Below are positions 38,850 to 48,932 of a stretch of 64,000 nt of DNA, one piece after another. Origin of the DNA: Candidatus Gastranaerophilales bacterium (GTDB taxonomy: Bacteria > Cyanobacteriota > Vampirovibrionia > Gastranaerophilales > Gastranaerophilaceae); contig CAAFYU010000085.1 in the NCBI GenBank assembly GCA_900767135.1, forward strand, positions 88,762-152,761, in the 5' to 3' direction. Within the stretch, counting starts at the first letter, position 1. Every line of letters starts with the position of its first letter. The position numbers and the translations under genes are program-made. The notes below the pieces were generated by a model that worked only from the letters and a program-made list of their open reading frames with translations, was not told where the DNA came from and made no database searches.

Positions 38850-39646
38850 TGGGAGGACTTCAATCAATAGGAAATACAATTAAATCAGGGATAGCAAAAT
38901 CTACAAACTTAAAACCTGTAAAATGGGTAAGTAAAAAGTTTGAAAAAGATCCGGAAGGAACACTTGCAGCAGCAGCAGTTACTTCAATTATTTTAAAAGA
39001 TGGTATTGGTTGCGGAATGTACGTATACCAAAGTTTGAATAACGATAAAATTCCTGAAAAGAAAAGAAAATTCGTTGCCGCATTAGATTTAACAAACGGT
39101 GTTTTGATGATTGGTGCTCAGATTGCAATGTTCTTTGCAATGAGAAAATACTCTGGCCCAATGTTTAAAGCATTGTTCAAAAAATCGTTTAATCCACAAA
39201 CAAGAGCAAATATTATTTCAAAACTTCGAATGGAAGAAATGGAAAAAACAGGTCATACGGCTAAAAAACAAGTATTCAATCGTGTATTTGACAAGATTGA
39301 ATCTGATGGAGCAGGCTTGTTCAAGTTTGTTTTGGATATCGCAGCTGCAACTATTCTTGGTAAACGTATAATTGTTCCATTGGTAGCAACTCCGTTGGCT
39401 AAAAAAGTTGAAAAGAAAATGGAAAAACACCATGGCTCAGATAATGTAAAACATCAAGATGAAACTCACAAAGCTGACGAAAACAAAGCTCCTGAGAAAG
39501 TTGAAAAAACTGAAATGACAGAAAAAACTGACGGAAAAACAGAAGATAAACAAGTTGTTTCAACAGGTGCGAAACTAGATATAGTCAGTACCGGTAGCAG
39601 TACAACAAATTTGTTAGATAAAGCAAAAGTAAGTCAAAACAAATAG
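38849..39646 (+). CDS. Hypothetical membrane protein, partner of the 37326 gene
   Basis: This is a 265-residue protein that I do not recognise. A basic amphipathic N-terminus (1-35) precedes three hydrophobic segments at about 38-60, 72-95 and 150-172. A charged, disordered tail (about 185-265) is rich in Lys, Glu and Thr. The start overlaps the stop of the 37326 gene by one base and a GGAGGTGAC ribosome site lies just upstream, so the two products are likely made in fixed ratio and may form a membrane complex. Confidence 0.7.
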   Translation: MGGLQSIGNTIKSGIAKSTNLKPVKWVSKKFEKDPEGTLAAAAVTSIILKDGIGCGMYVYQSLNNDKIPEKKRKFVAALDLTNGVLMIGAQIAMFFAMRKYSGPMFKALFKKSFNPQTRANIISKLRMEEMEKTGHTAKKQVFNRVFDKIESDGAGLFKFVLDIAAATILGKRIIVPLVATPLAKKVEKKMEKHHGSDNVKHQDETHKADENKAPEKVEKTEMTEKTDGKTEDKQVVSTGAKLDIVSTGSSTTNLLDKAKVSQNK

Positions 39647-39694
39647 ACAGGTTGTTTGAAAATCTCGTCTGTGGTTGAAAATATCATATAGTAA

Positions 39695-39736
39695 AAATAA
39701 TTCCTCTATTCTGTAAATTAGAGGGATTATTTTTTC
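39695..39736 (+). terminator. Terminator of the 37326-38849 operon
   Basis: AATAATTCCTCTA pairs with TAGAGGGATTATT (one G-T wobble), followed by six T. Confidence 0.8.
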
Positions 39737-39766
39737 AAGTATAAAAACAGGAAAAATTAAAATAAC

Positions 39767-39810
39767 AAAAAAGCAGATATTAAATAAAAATAGTTTAATA
39801 TCTGCTTTTT
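39767..39810 (-). terminator. Terminator of the glycosyltransferase gene at 39832
   Basis: AAAAAGCAGATATTAAA pairs perfectly with TTTAATATCTGCTTTTT across a 9-nt loop. It lies 22 nt past the minus-strand stop. Confidence 0.85.
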
Positions 39811-39831
39811 ACAAATCAATTTAATCTTGCA

Positions 39832-41406
39832 CTAATGAGATTGAGTCTGAACATCTTGTTCATTAGCCATTTCTTCCAGCAAATTTGTTACCTTTGCCGG
39901 TTCAAAGTCAGTGCAAGAATTCCAAATAAGAGTCGGTTTTTGACCTGTGATTGAAGGGCTTGGGTAGTCACTGTTACAAAAACCTTTTAACATATTCGTT
40001 GTGCCATCAATATTAGACGTAAAATATTTACAGCAACTGCAAATTTTTAGGACAAAACCATAGTCGTAAAGCTTTTGACGGATTTCTTGAAGAGCGTCAA
40101 TCATTCTTAAATGTCTACCTGTGACAAATTTTTTGTTTTTATACATAAATTTCACTTTTGCTAAGCCGCATTCTGATATGAATTCCAGTTTGCAAGGAAC
40201 TTCTTTTCCGCTCATATTTTGTGCAAAAGTTTCTATAACAAGTTTTTCTGTGCCTTCTGCTAATTCTTCTTTTTTAGTTATTTTTGCTCTAATTACTCTT
40301 ACCGGTGGAAGGTTTTTGATAATGTGGCATAGGGAATAAATCGGATATAGGCATAACAATGCAATTTCCTTAAATCTTAATTTGGAATTAATCAAGCTGA
40401 TTCCAAAACCGGCAACCAAAATTAAGAACGTGAAGAATACTATCTTAAAATCAACAAAGAAATAGTATCTGTATGAGTGTTTCATGACTGCCGCATAAAC
40501 AAGCAAAACAAGCCAAATGTTAGGATTTAGCAACGAGAAAGTATGTTCTGCAAAAATCGGATTTTTCCAATTGATTTGTGTAAAACAGTTTTTGAATAAA
40601 TCAAGCCTTGATGATAATCTAGGTTTTCTAAATTCGTAATTTGCTGTATCCACATAGGTTTGGATATTTGGATTATATGTGCAAGGACATTTTATTTTAG
40701 AAAGCAACATGCTATATTTTAATTCGCAGTTTATGTCTTTAAAATCAACAGAGCCAACTTGATCAACCAAGTCTTTTTTAATAACAAAAACACCCGAATC
40801 TGCACTTGCCGCAAGTCCAAACAAAGAACGAGCTTTACGCATAAAGTTCATGTGATATTTTTGGTAAGCAGCTTTGATTTTATCAACAGGTCCTAAGTTG
40901 TCTGTTAGAATAAGAGTTTCGCCTGATAAAACACTATGTTTTACAAGCCCTGAATTTACTGAGGTTAAAAAATTCGCCGGAATACTTCTGTCAGCGTCAA
41001 TAAATACGTATGAATCAATAGTTTGATCTTTTGAAAGTCTTTCAATTAACATTGAAACAGCTTGGTCTTTTCCGACAGTTCCGACGTCTTTTATATTTAT
41101 AAGGTTTACAAATCCATCGTTAGTGAATAGTTGTTCTGAACCGTCTGAACAATTGTCTAGGATAACGAAAACCCTAAAATTATTGATAGGATAATCCTGC
41201 ATTTTTAATTCTTTAACCAGATTATCGAGTGTAATCCTGTTATTTCTTGCATAAATAACTACGGCAATATTGTCTTTTTCTTCGTATTGAGAATAACGTT
41301 TTTCTATCTTAAACGGTTTGTCATTAAGGTTTCTAACGGCTAATGCCAAAAAATACAAAGAATATATTGCAATATAAATATATAAAATGTCTAAAATTAG
41401 TTCCAT
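39832..41406 (-). CDS. Membrane family 2 glycosyltransferase with C-terminal Cys-rich extension
   Basis: A membrane helix at 2-22 of this 524-residue protein precedes a GT-A domain (about 45-270) with the acid motif VFIDADRS. Further helices (about 295-385) follow, resembling cellulose-synthase-like processive transferases. A C-terminal extension carries Cys456, 458, 459, 477 and 498 in an ICSCCKYF...GFC...WNSC pattern, which looks like a small metal or iron-sulfur site. I do not know this fusion. AAAGGAAA precedes the ATG. The substrate cannot be read. Confidence 0.8.
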   Translation of the reverse strand: MELILDILYIYIAIYSLYFLALAVRNLNDKPFKIEKRYSQYEEKDNIAVVIYARNNRITLDNLVKELKMQDYPINNFRVFVILDNCSDGSEQLFTNDGFVNLINIKDVGTVGKDQAVSMLIERLSKDQTIDSYVFIDADRSIPANFLTSVNSGLVKHSVLSGETLILTDNLGPVDKIKAAYQKYHMNFMRKARSLFGLAASADSGVFVIKKDLVDQVGSVDFKDINCELKYSMLLSKIKCPCTYNPNIQTYVDTANYEFRKPRLSSRLDLFKNCFTQINWKNPIFAEHTFSLLNPNIWLVLLVYAAVMKHSYRYYFFVDFKIVFFTFLILVAGFGISLINSKLRFKEIALLCLYPIYSLCHIIKNLPPVRVIRAKITKKEELAEGTEKLVIETFAQNMSGKEVPCKLEFISECGLAKVKFMYKNKKFVTGRHLRMIDALQEIRQKLYDYGFVLKICSCCKYFTSNIDGTTNMLKGFCNSDYPSPSITGQKPTLIWNSCTDFEPAKVTNLLEEMANEQDVQTQSH

Positions 41407-41740
41407 AAATTTCCTTTCACAATAATATTGTATTTAAAAATAGCACAAAAATCCATCGAATGTAAACTTTTATTCAAAAAATTAGAAAAAATGTCCTATT
41501 TGAAAATTCCTTTTTGTAACAGTCACTCCTGACTCCGAGCCGGAGTCTGTATATTAAAAAATAAAAACGCTACTTACAAAATTAGTAAAATCAAACCAAT
41601 ATTTATAAATAGCGTCTTTATTAAAAATTGCTCCAATTGGAGAGGTTATTACCTAAAACCACATCTAAACCGAATGGACTGGGAAAGCGGCTATTTCTGC
41701 ATAGTCATTAAATATTCTCAAAACCACAGCATCATCAAGT
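41407..41740. other. Non-coding gap between glycosyltransferase gene and tandem repeat
   Basis: No gene is seen here. The gap holds a GACTCCG-AGC-CGGAGTC hairpin (41531-41547) and the likely gyrB terminator (41563-41620). The rest is AT-rich without clear signals. Confidence 0.6.
41563..41620 (-). terminator. Possible terminator of gyrB
   Basis: AAAAACGCTA (41563) and TAGCGTCTTT (41610) form a 9-10 bp stem with a long AT loop. On the minus strand a T-rich run follows. It would include the tandem repeat in the gyrB transcript. Confidence 0.45.
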
Positions 41741-41953
41741 GGGCGGGTGAAGTGGCACGCTTTTACGAAGTCATTAGTATATAAAATCACGCAATTACCC
41801 AATGAGCGGGTGAAGCGGCACGCTTCTACGAAGTCATTAGTATATAAAATCACGCAATTACCCAATGGGTGGGTGAAGCGGCACGCTTCTACGAAGTCAT
41901 TAGTATATAAAAATCACGCAATTACCCAATGGGTGGGTGAAGCGGCACGCTTC
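41741..41953. repeat. Tandem repeat, 63-bp unit, about 3.4 copies
   Basis: Copies start at 41743, 41806, 41869 and 41933 with spacing 63, 63 and 64. They are nearly identical over the whole unit. Each unit contains GAAGCG-GCA-CGCTTC and ACCC-AAT-GGGT hairpins. The array ends a few bases from the gyrB stop codon. Confidence 0.92.
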
Positions 41954-41955
41954 CC

Positions 41956-44499
<2,544 letters not shown>

Positions 44500-44536
44500 T
44501 TAAGTCTCCCCTTAATTATTACTATCCCTTGTATAC

Positions 44537-44565
44537 ATCATATCACAAACATAACAAAACAACAA
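44537..44565 (-). promoter_or_regulatory. Promoter of gyrB
   Basis: TTGTTG (44565-44560) and TATGAT (44542-44537) are 17 bp apart on the minus strand, with an extended -10 TGA. The leader is about 30 nt. Confidence 0.55.
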
Positions 44566-44641
44566 ATTCTTTACAAAATTTGTGACAATTCGTTCCCTAA
44601 TTGATGGAGAGTCCACTTACCTTGCCCTTTGACTTAAAAGA

Positions 44642-45358
44642 TTACAAATAATTTGCCAAAATATTTCTTACATAATTTTGAGTTTCTTTATATGGTGGAA
44701 TTCCGGAATATTTATCAACAGCATTCGGGCCTGCGTTGTACGCTGCCAGTGCCAAAATAACGTTTCCGTTATACTTGTTAAGCATTGATTTTAGATATTT
44801 TACACCACCTTCGACATTTTGAACCATATTGTAAGGATCTTGAACGCCTAAGTTTTTTGCAGTGGAAGGCATTAATTGCATAAGCCCCATTGCTCCGGCT
44901 TTTGATTTCGCTTTCGGGTTAAATCCCGATTCTTGTTTAATAAGAGCTTGGACAAGTTTTTCATCAACTCCATGTTTTTTAGAGATTTGAGAAACTACAT
45001 TTAAAATCTGTGCTTTGCTTGCCGGTTGGGTTGTGTTAGCTTGAATAGCATTTGCTTCTTGCAATGCAGTAGAAAAACTCATTTGAGGAGTTTGTTTAAC
45101 AATATTTGCATTAACTCGTTTCAACTGCGGATCAAGCAATAATGACCCAAAATTCGTTTTTGTAGAAGCCTTTAATACATTTTCAAAAGATTCGGCTTTC
45201 ACATTTTGATTATTAGGATAAATTACATCAAGCGGGTTTTGGGGTGATTGCACAGCTCTATTTGCGTTATTCACCCGATTATTAATCTGAGCATAACGTT
45301 CCATTGCCTGAGCTTGTCCGCCTGAATTTAATAAATTTTGAATAAACTGTGAGAACAT
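44642..45358 (-). CDS. Lytic transglycosylase, SLT domain
   Basis: This 238-residue protein has a C-terminal SLT (goose-lysozyme-like) domain at about 115-235. The catalytic Glu is in LIKQESGFNPKAKS, then GAMGLMQLMPSTA and LALAAYNAGPNAV. The first 110 residues are Gln/Asn-rich and have no signal peptide, as in flagellum- or pilus-associated muralytic enzymes exported by a dedicated system. That link is inference. It cuts peptidoglycan to 1,6-anhydro products. The GAAGGA ribosome site is good. It lies upstream of pilT on the same strand. Confidence 0.9.
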   Translation of the reverse strand: MFSQFIQNLLNSGGQAQAMERYAQINNRVNNANRAVQSPQNPLDVIYPNNQNVKAESFENVLKASTKTNFGSLLLDPQLKRVNANIVKQTPQMSFSTALQEANAIQANTTQPASKAQILNVVSQISKKHGVDEKLVQALIKQESGFNPKAKSKAGAMGLMQLMPSTAKNLGVQDPYNMVQNVEGGVKYLKSMLNKYNGNVILALAAYNAGPNAVDKYSGIPPYKETQNYVRNILANYL

Positions 45359-45502
45359 TGTTTCCTTCTCTGATAAAATTTTTACTACCTAATCTTCTGA
45401 TTATATTTTACACTGATGAGTTGATTTGTATATCAACTGAATTAATGATTTTTTTTAGAATGTCAAAGTTTTTTGCATTATGTAAAAGTTTAGCCCAAAA
45501 AG

Positions 45503-45531
45503 AAAAAAGGTGAAAGCTTTCGCAATCACCT
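45503..45531 (-). terminator. Terminator of pilT
   Basis: On the minus strand AGGTGA and TCACCT enclose GC-GAAA-GC (a GNRA loop), followed by six T. It lies 27 nt past the pilT stop. Confidence 0.75.
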
Positions 45532-45557
45532 GTTTTTATAGCAAATGAAAGGAGCTG

Positions 45558-46634
45558 CTATAAAGATCTTGTATTCATTAATCTTTTCAATTCGTCAGGT
45601 CTAGAAGTCTTAGACAAAGCATCTTCCATTGTGACGAGTCTTTGGTTATAAAGGTTTGCAAGTGCCATTTCAAGAGTTTGCATTCCCAAACCTTGGTTCA
45701 TTTGAATTGTTGAGTAAATTTGTGCCGCTTTTGCTTCTCGAATAAGGTTTGCAATCGCAGGGGTTACAAGCATAATTTCCTGAGCCATTACACGACCTTT
45801 TTTAGTGCCGTCCGGTTGAACTTTTTGCAACAAAGTTTGTGCAAATACAGCAACAAGTGAGTTTGCTAATTGAACACGAATTTGTTGTTGTTGCCCTTCC
45901 GGAAATACGTCGATGATACGGTCAATTGTTTGAGCAGCGGAAGATGTGTGCAATGTTCCGAATACCAAGTGACCTGTTTCTGCGGCAGTCAATGCCAAAG
46001 CGATTGTTTCGTGGTCACGCATCTCACCTACAAGTATGATGTCAGGGTCTTCACGAAGTGCTGATTTTAGTGCGTTTGCGAAAGATCTTGTGTCCATTCC
46101 GAGTTCACGTTGGTGAACAATACTTTGTTTAGATGTGTGAACAAATTCTATCGGGTCCTCAATTGTCAAAATGTGCTCAGCTCTATTTGAGTTGATGTAG
46201 TCAATCATTGCCGCAAGAGTTGTAGATTTACCTGAACCAGTCGGGCCTGTAACAAGAATTAAGCCTCTTGGTTTATCTGCGGTTTTTCTGACAATTTCTG
46301 GAAGTCCAAGTTTGTCGAACGAAGGAACAATAGATGTAATTGTTCTGAATGCAGCGGCATAATTCCCTTTATCCTTATAAAAGTTTACCCTGAAACGGCT
46401 CAAACCTTCAATCCCGTAAGAAAAGTCAAGTTCCCAGTTTTGTTCAAGTGTACGTCTTTGTTCATTCGATAGCATTGGAAACAGTAATGTTTCTACGTCA
46501 TCAGGGCTAAGAGGCGGCATGTCGTATCTTTTAAGACTTCCGTCTATACGAGCCGCAGGTGGTAAATTTGCTGAAATATGTAAGTCAGACCCACCGTCTG
46601 CTACAAGTTTTTCTAATAATTCTTCTATAAGCAT
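45558..46634 (-). CDS. pilT: Type IV pilus retraction ATPase PilT
   Basis: This hexameric motor depolymerises type IV pili, giving twitching and DNA uptake. The 358 residues include the N-terminal PAS-like part (LHISANLPPAARIDGSLKR) and Walker A GPTGSGKSTT. The Asp box DPIEFVHTSKQS, Walker B LREDPDIILVGEMRD and the His box ETGHLVFGTLHTSSA are also intact. It follows the 84-residue gene at 46642 by 7 nt and is probably co-transcribed. It fits with the prepilin peptidase and pilin-like genes in this window. Confidence 0.95.
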   Translation of the reverse strand: MLIEELLEKLVADGGSDLHISANLPPAARIDGSLKRYDMPPLSPDDVETLLFPMLSNEQRRTLEQNWELDFSYGIEGLSRFRVNFYKDKGNYAAAFRTITSIVPSFDKLGLPEIVRKTADKPRGLILVTGPTGSGKSTTLAAMIDYINSNRAEHILTIEDPIEFVHTSKQSIVHQRELGMDTRSFANALKSALREDPDIILVGEMRDHETIALALTAAETGHLVFGTLHTSSAAQTIDRIIDVFPEGQQQQIRVQLANSLVAVFAQTLLQKVQPDGTKKGRVMAQEIMLVTPAIANLIREAKAAQIYSTIQMNQGLGMQTLEMALANLYNQRLVTMEDALSKTSRPDELKRLMNTRSL

Positions 46635-46641
46635 TCTCTAA

Positions 46642-46896
46642 TTATCCTTCCTGAAAATTTGTGAAAGCGTCATCTTCTTTTGCTGCAAGTTCTATCAATG
46701 CATAAGCCATATAGGCTCCGAGAGCAACCGCTTTTGGGTCAAGATTTGTCTTTGTTGCAGCTTCAATTATGGCAGTATTGATTTCTGGATTTTCGTCCTT
46801 TACATAATGAATCATCTTTTTTCGCCAAGTTGGCATGTCTTTGAATATTTCGCTGAATGCTTCAGCTGCATTTTCTTCTGATACTATTGGTAACAT
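46642..46896 (-). CDS. Small hypothetical protein upstream of pilT
   Basis: This is an 84-residue, mostly helical acidic protein without membrane segment or Cys that I do not recognise. An AAGGAC ribosome site precedes the ATG. Because only seven bases separate it from pilT, it may regulate or dock to the pilus motor, but that is inference from position only. Confidence 0.7.
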   Translation of the reverse strand: MLPIVSEENAAEAFSEIFKDMPTWRKKMIHYVKDENPEINTAIIEAATKTNLDPKAVALGAYMAYALIELAAKEDDAFTNFQEG

Positions 46897-46979
46897 GGTA
46901 GTCCTTACAATTTTTTTTTATATTATATAAGAAAATTTAAGATTAGTCTACAAAAAATTTTAAATTCGTATATTTGGGG

Positions 46980-46985
46980 TATAAT
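46980..46985 (+). promoter_or_regulatory. -10 box of recF, leaderless geometry
   Basis: TATAAT is followed by six T and then the recF ATG at 46992. There is no ribosome site, and the -35 is weak. Confidence 0.45.
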
Positions 46986-46991
46986 TTTTTT

Positions 46992-48098
46992 ATGAGATTA
47001 AGGGATTTAAAGTTGATAAATTATAGGAATTGCAAGGAATTGAAGCTCGATTTTGAGTCTGAAAAAATTCTTATAATCGGTAAAAATGCACAAGGTAAAA
47101 CAAATATTCTTGAAAGCATTTATTTTTTGTCGACTTTAAAAACTCCAAGGACTTCTAATAATATTGAATTAATTAATTTTGATGCTGAAAAAGCAGAAAT
47201 TAATTGTAATATGTTGAAAGCTGAAACTGATGTAGAACTGGATTATACTTATTCTCGCGAGAAAAAACGAGAACTTGCAATAAATAAGGTTAAGACGACT
47301 CCGAAAAATTTTAAATCTGTTTTGAAAACCGTTTTATTTTCAACGGCAGATTTGCTTTTGTTGCGAGGAAATCCTTCTGATAGACGTGATTGGCTGGATA
47401 GAGCTATTTCTCAAATTTATCCGGCTTATGATGACAGGCTTTCGAAATATGATAAAATTCGAATTCAAAAAAATAATCTTTTGAAAGACTATCTGAAAAC
47501 TGGCAATTTCAATGAAACATTGTTAGATGTTTATAATGAACAGCTTGTTATTGCCGGAAGTAATATAATTTATCTAAGAATAAAATTTTTAAAAGAAATT
47601 GAACGTATTGCCTCTGAAAAACATCATATCATAAGTGAAACGGAGAAATTGGAAATTAAGTATGACTGTTCGTTTTTGAATGGAGAAACAGAGTTAGAAG
47701 CGATTGCAAGTGCTTTTCACAAGTCGTTAGTGGAGCGAAAAATAGAAGAAGCTCGTAGAGGACAAGCCTGTGTAGGCCCGCATCGTGATGATATAATTTT
47801 TTATATAAACGGTAGTGAAGCAACTAAATTTGCGTCGCAAGGGCAACAAAGGACAGTTGTATTGGCATTAAAACTGTCTGAGCTCGACATAATTACTGCA
47901 AAAACAGGCGATGAACCTGTTTTGTTGTTGGACGATGTACTAGCTGAATTGGACGATTTGCGACAGAATTATTTATTAAAGTCTATTTCAAAAAATACGC
48001 AAACGATAATAACTTCTGTCGATACCGTACTTTTTGAAGAAGAATTTTTGAAAGACGTGAAGATTTATAAGATTGAGAATGGGTGTATAAGTAGCTAA
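46992..48098 (+). CDS. recF: DNA replication and repair protein RecF
   Basis: This SMC-like ATPase loads RecA at gaps with RecO and RecR. The 368 residues include an N-terminal MRLRDLKLINYRNCKELKL strand set, Walker A GKNAQGKTN, the signature region FASQGQQRTVVLALKLSE and Walker B LLLDDVLAELDD. I chose the ATG at 46992. The in-frame start at 46974 lies before the -10 element. It is single, not with dnaA-dnaN, and divergent from the pilT unit. Its 3' end runs into an array of short repeats. Confidence 0.94.
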   Translation: MRLRDLKLINYRNCKELKLDFESEKILIIGKNAQGKTNILESIYFLSTLKTPRTSNNIELINFDAEKAEINCNMLKAETDVELDYTYSREKKRELAINKVKTTPKNFKSVLKTVLFSTADLLLLRGNPSDRRDWLDRAISQIYPAYDDRLSKYDKIRIQKNNLLKDYLKTGNFNETLLDVYNEQLVIAGSNIIYLRIKFLKEIERIASEKHHIISETEKLEIKYDCSFLNGETELEAIASAFHKSLVERKIEEARRGQACVGPHRDDIIFYINGSEATKFASQGQQRTVVLALKLSELDIITAKTGDEPVLLLDDVLAELDDLRQNYLLKSISKNTQTIITSVDTVLFEEEFLKDVKIYKIENGCISS

Positions 48099-48240
48099 GC
48101 AGCTAGGAAGCTAAGCGGAATTAAAGTTACTAGGTTACTAAGGCACTACGTTTCGGAAATAAAGGACGATAGGTCGTTAAGACGATAAGACGATAAGACG
48201 TTAAGTTCGTATCGGGTGAAATGACGACTGATAGCGATTG
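48099..48240. repeat. Degenerate short-unit repeat cluster after recF
   Basis: The gap contains GCTAAGCAGCTAGGAAGCTAAG, abbreviated here as 8-9 bp CTAAG/CTAGG words, then GTTACTAAGGCACTA. Acgataag-type 8-bp units (ACGATAAG four to five times) follow at about 48165-48205. Related words recur at 16.7, 50.6 and 54.9 kb. Confidence 0.7.
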
Positions 48241-48369
48241 TTGTTCATATTGTCGTAAATTATTACTGTTTTCAGAAATTATTTCTGCAACAGACTTTGC
48301 ATCTATGCCTCTTTGCATCTTGGCATCTAACAACGCTATGCCGACACGTAACTGTTTTTCATTTTTCAC
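48130..48369 (-). pseudogene. Possible gene remnant overwritten by repeats
   Basis: An open frame encodes a helical-looking start (MKNEKQLRVGIALLDAKMQR...) of about 45 residues. Past about residue 50 it reads into the short-repeat sequence. A second short frame without a start codon (ending FFEKSK) abuts it upstream, overlapping as GTGA. This suggests a decayed small operon, but it may be chance. I do not recognise either part. Confidence 0.3.
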
Positions 48370-48527
48370 TTGCTTTTTTCAAAAAAATCATTAACATCAT
48401 GGAAAAACTTATCGTAAATTGGATCTATTTTTTTTGATTTTTCTCATCAATTTAGACGATTTTTTATGATTAGGTATATAAATTTATAAAGAAATAATGT
48501 ATTATAATTGTAGAAAGGCAGGCATGA

Positions 48528-48866
48528 ATGAGTAGTTTTTATCCGCAATATGACTTAGCAGGCAGAATTCAGCACACGAAACTTGATCCAGGATTTTCTG
48601 GGCTTCCATCTGCAAGAATGACGAGGGTTGAAACTCCTGCAACATCTGATTTTAAACAGGTTATGTCAGGGTTGGTAGAAAACTTAAACACAGAATTAAA
48701 TGCTCCGGATAATATGCTTAAAGATGTTATGTCAGGGAGCAAAAACGTTGATATTCACGATGTTATGACCGCAATGGCTAAATCGGAAATAAGTATTAAC
48801 GTTGCAACTCAAATTACCGGAAAAGTAATTCAGGCATACGATAAAGTTATGCAAATTCAGGTATAA
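48528..48866 (+). CDS. fliE: Flagellar hook-basal body protein FliE
   Basis: FliE joins the MS ring to the proximal rod. The 112 residues have a disordered N-terminal half (1-45) and end in the typical C-terminal stretch ISINVATQITGKVIQAYDKV. The ATG at 48528 has a GGCAGG ribosome site. TATAAT at 48503 marks a likely promoter. It heads the fliE-fliF cluster. FliE is specific for flagella, which argues that the following export genes are flagellar rather than injectisome genes. Confidence 0.88.
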   Translation: MSSFYPQYDLAGRIQHTKLDPGFSGLPSARMTRVETPATSDFKQVMSGLVENLNTELNAPDNMLKDVMSGSKNVDIHDVMTAMAKSEISINVATQITGKVIQAYDKVMQIQV

Positions 48867-48932
48867 TAATTAAAATTACAGACAAGGGAAAGCGATAGCA
48901 GAATATGCATAACGCTTATAAAGAGGACAAAA

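Noticed and set aside
41741..41953. CRISPR array
   Set aside because: The whole 63-bp unit is conserved, with no variable spacers and no cas genes nearby.
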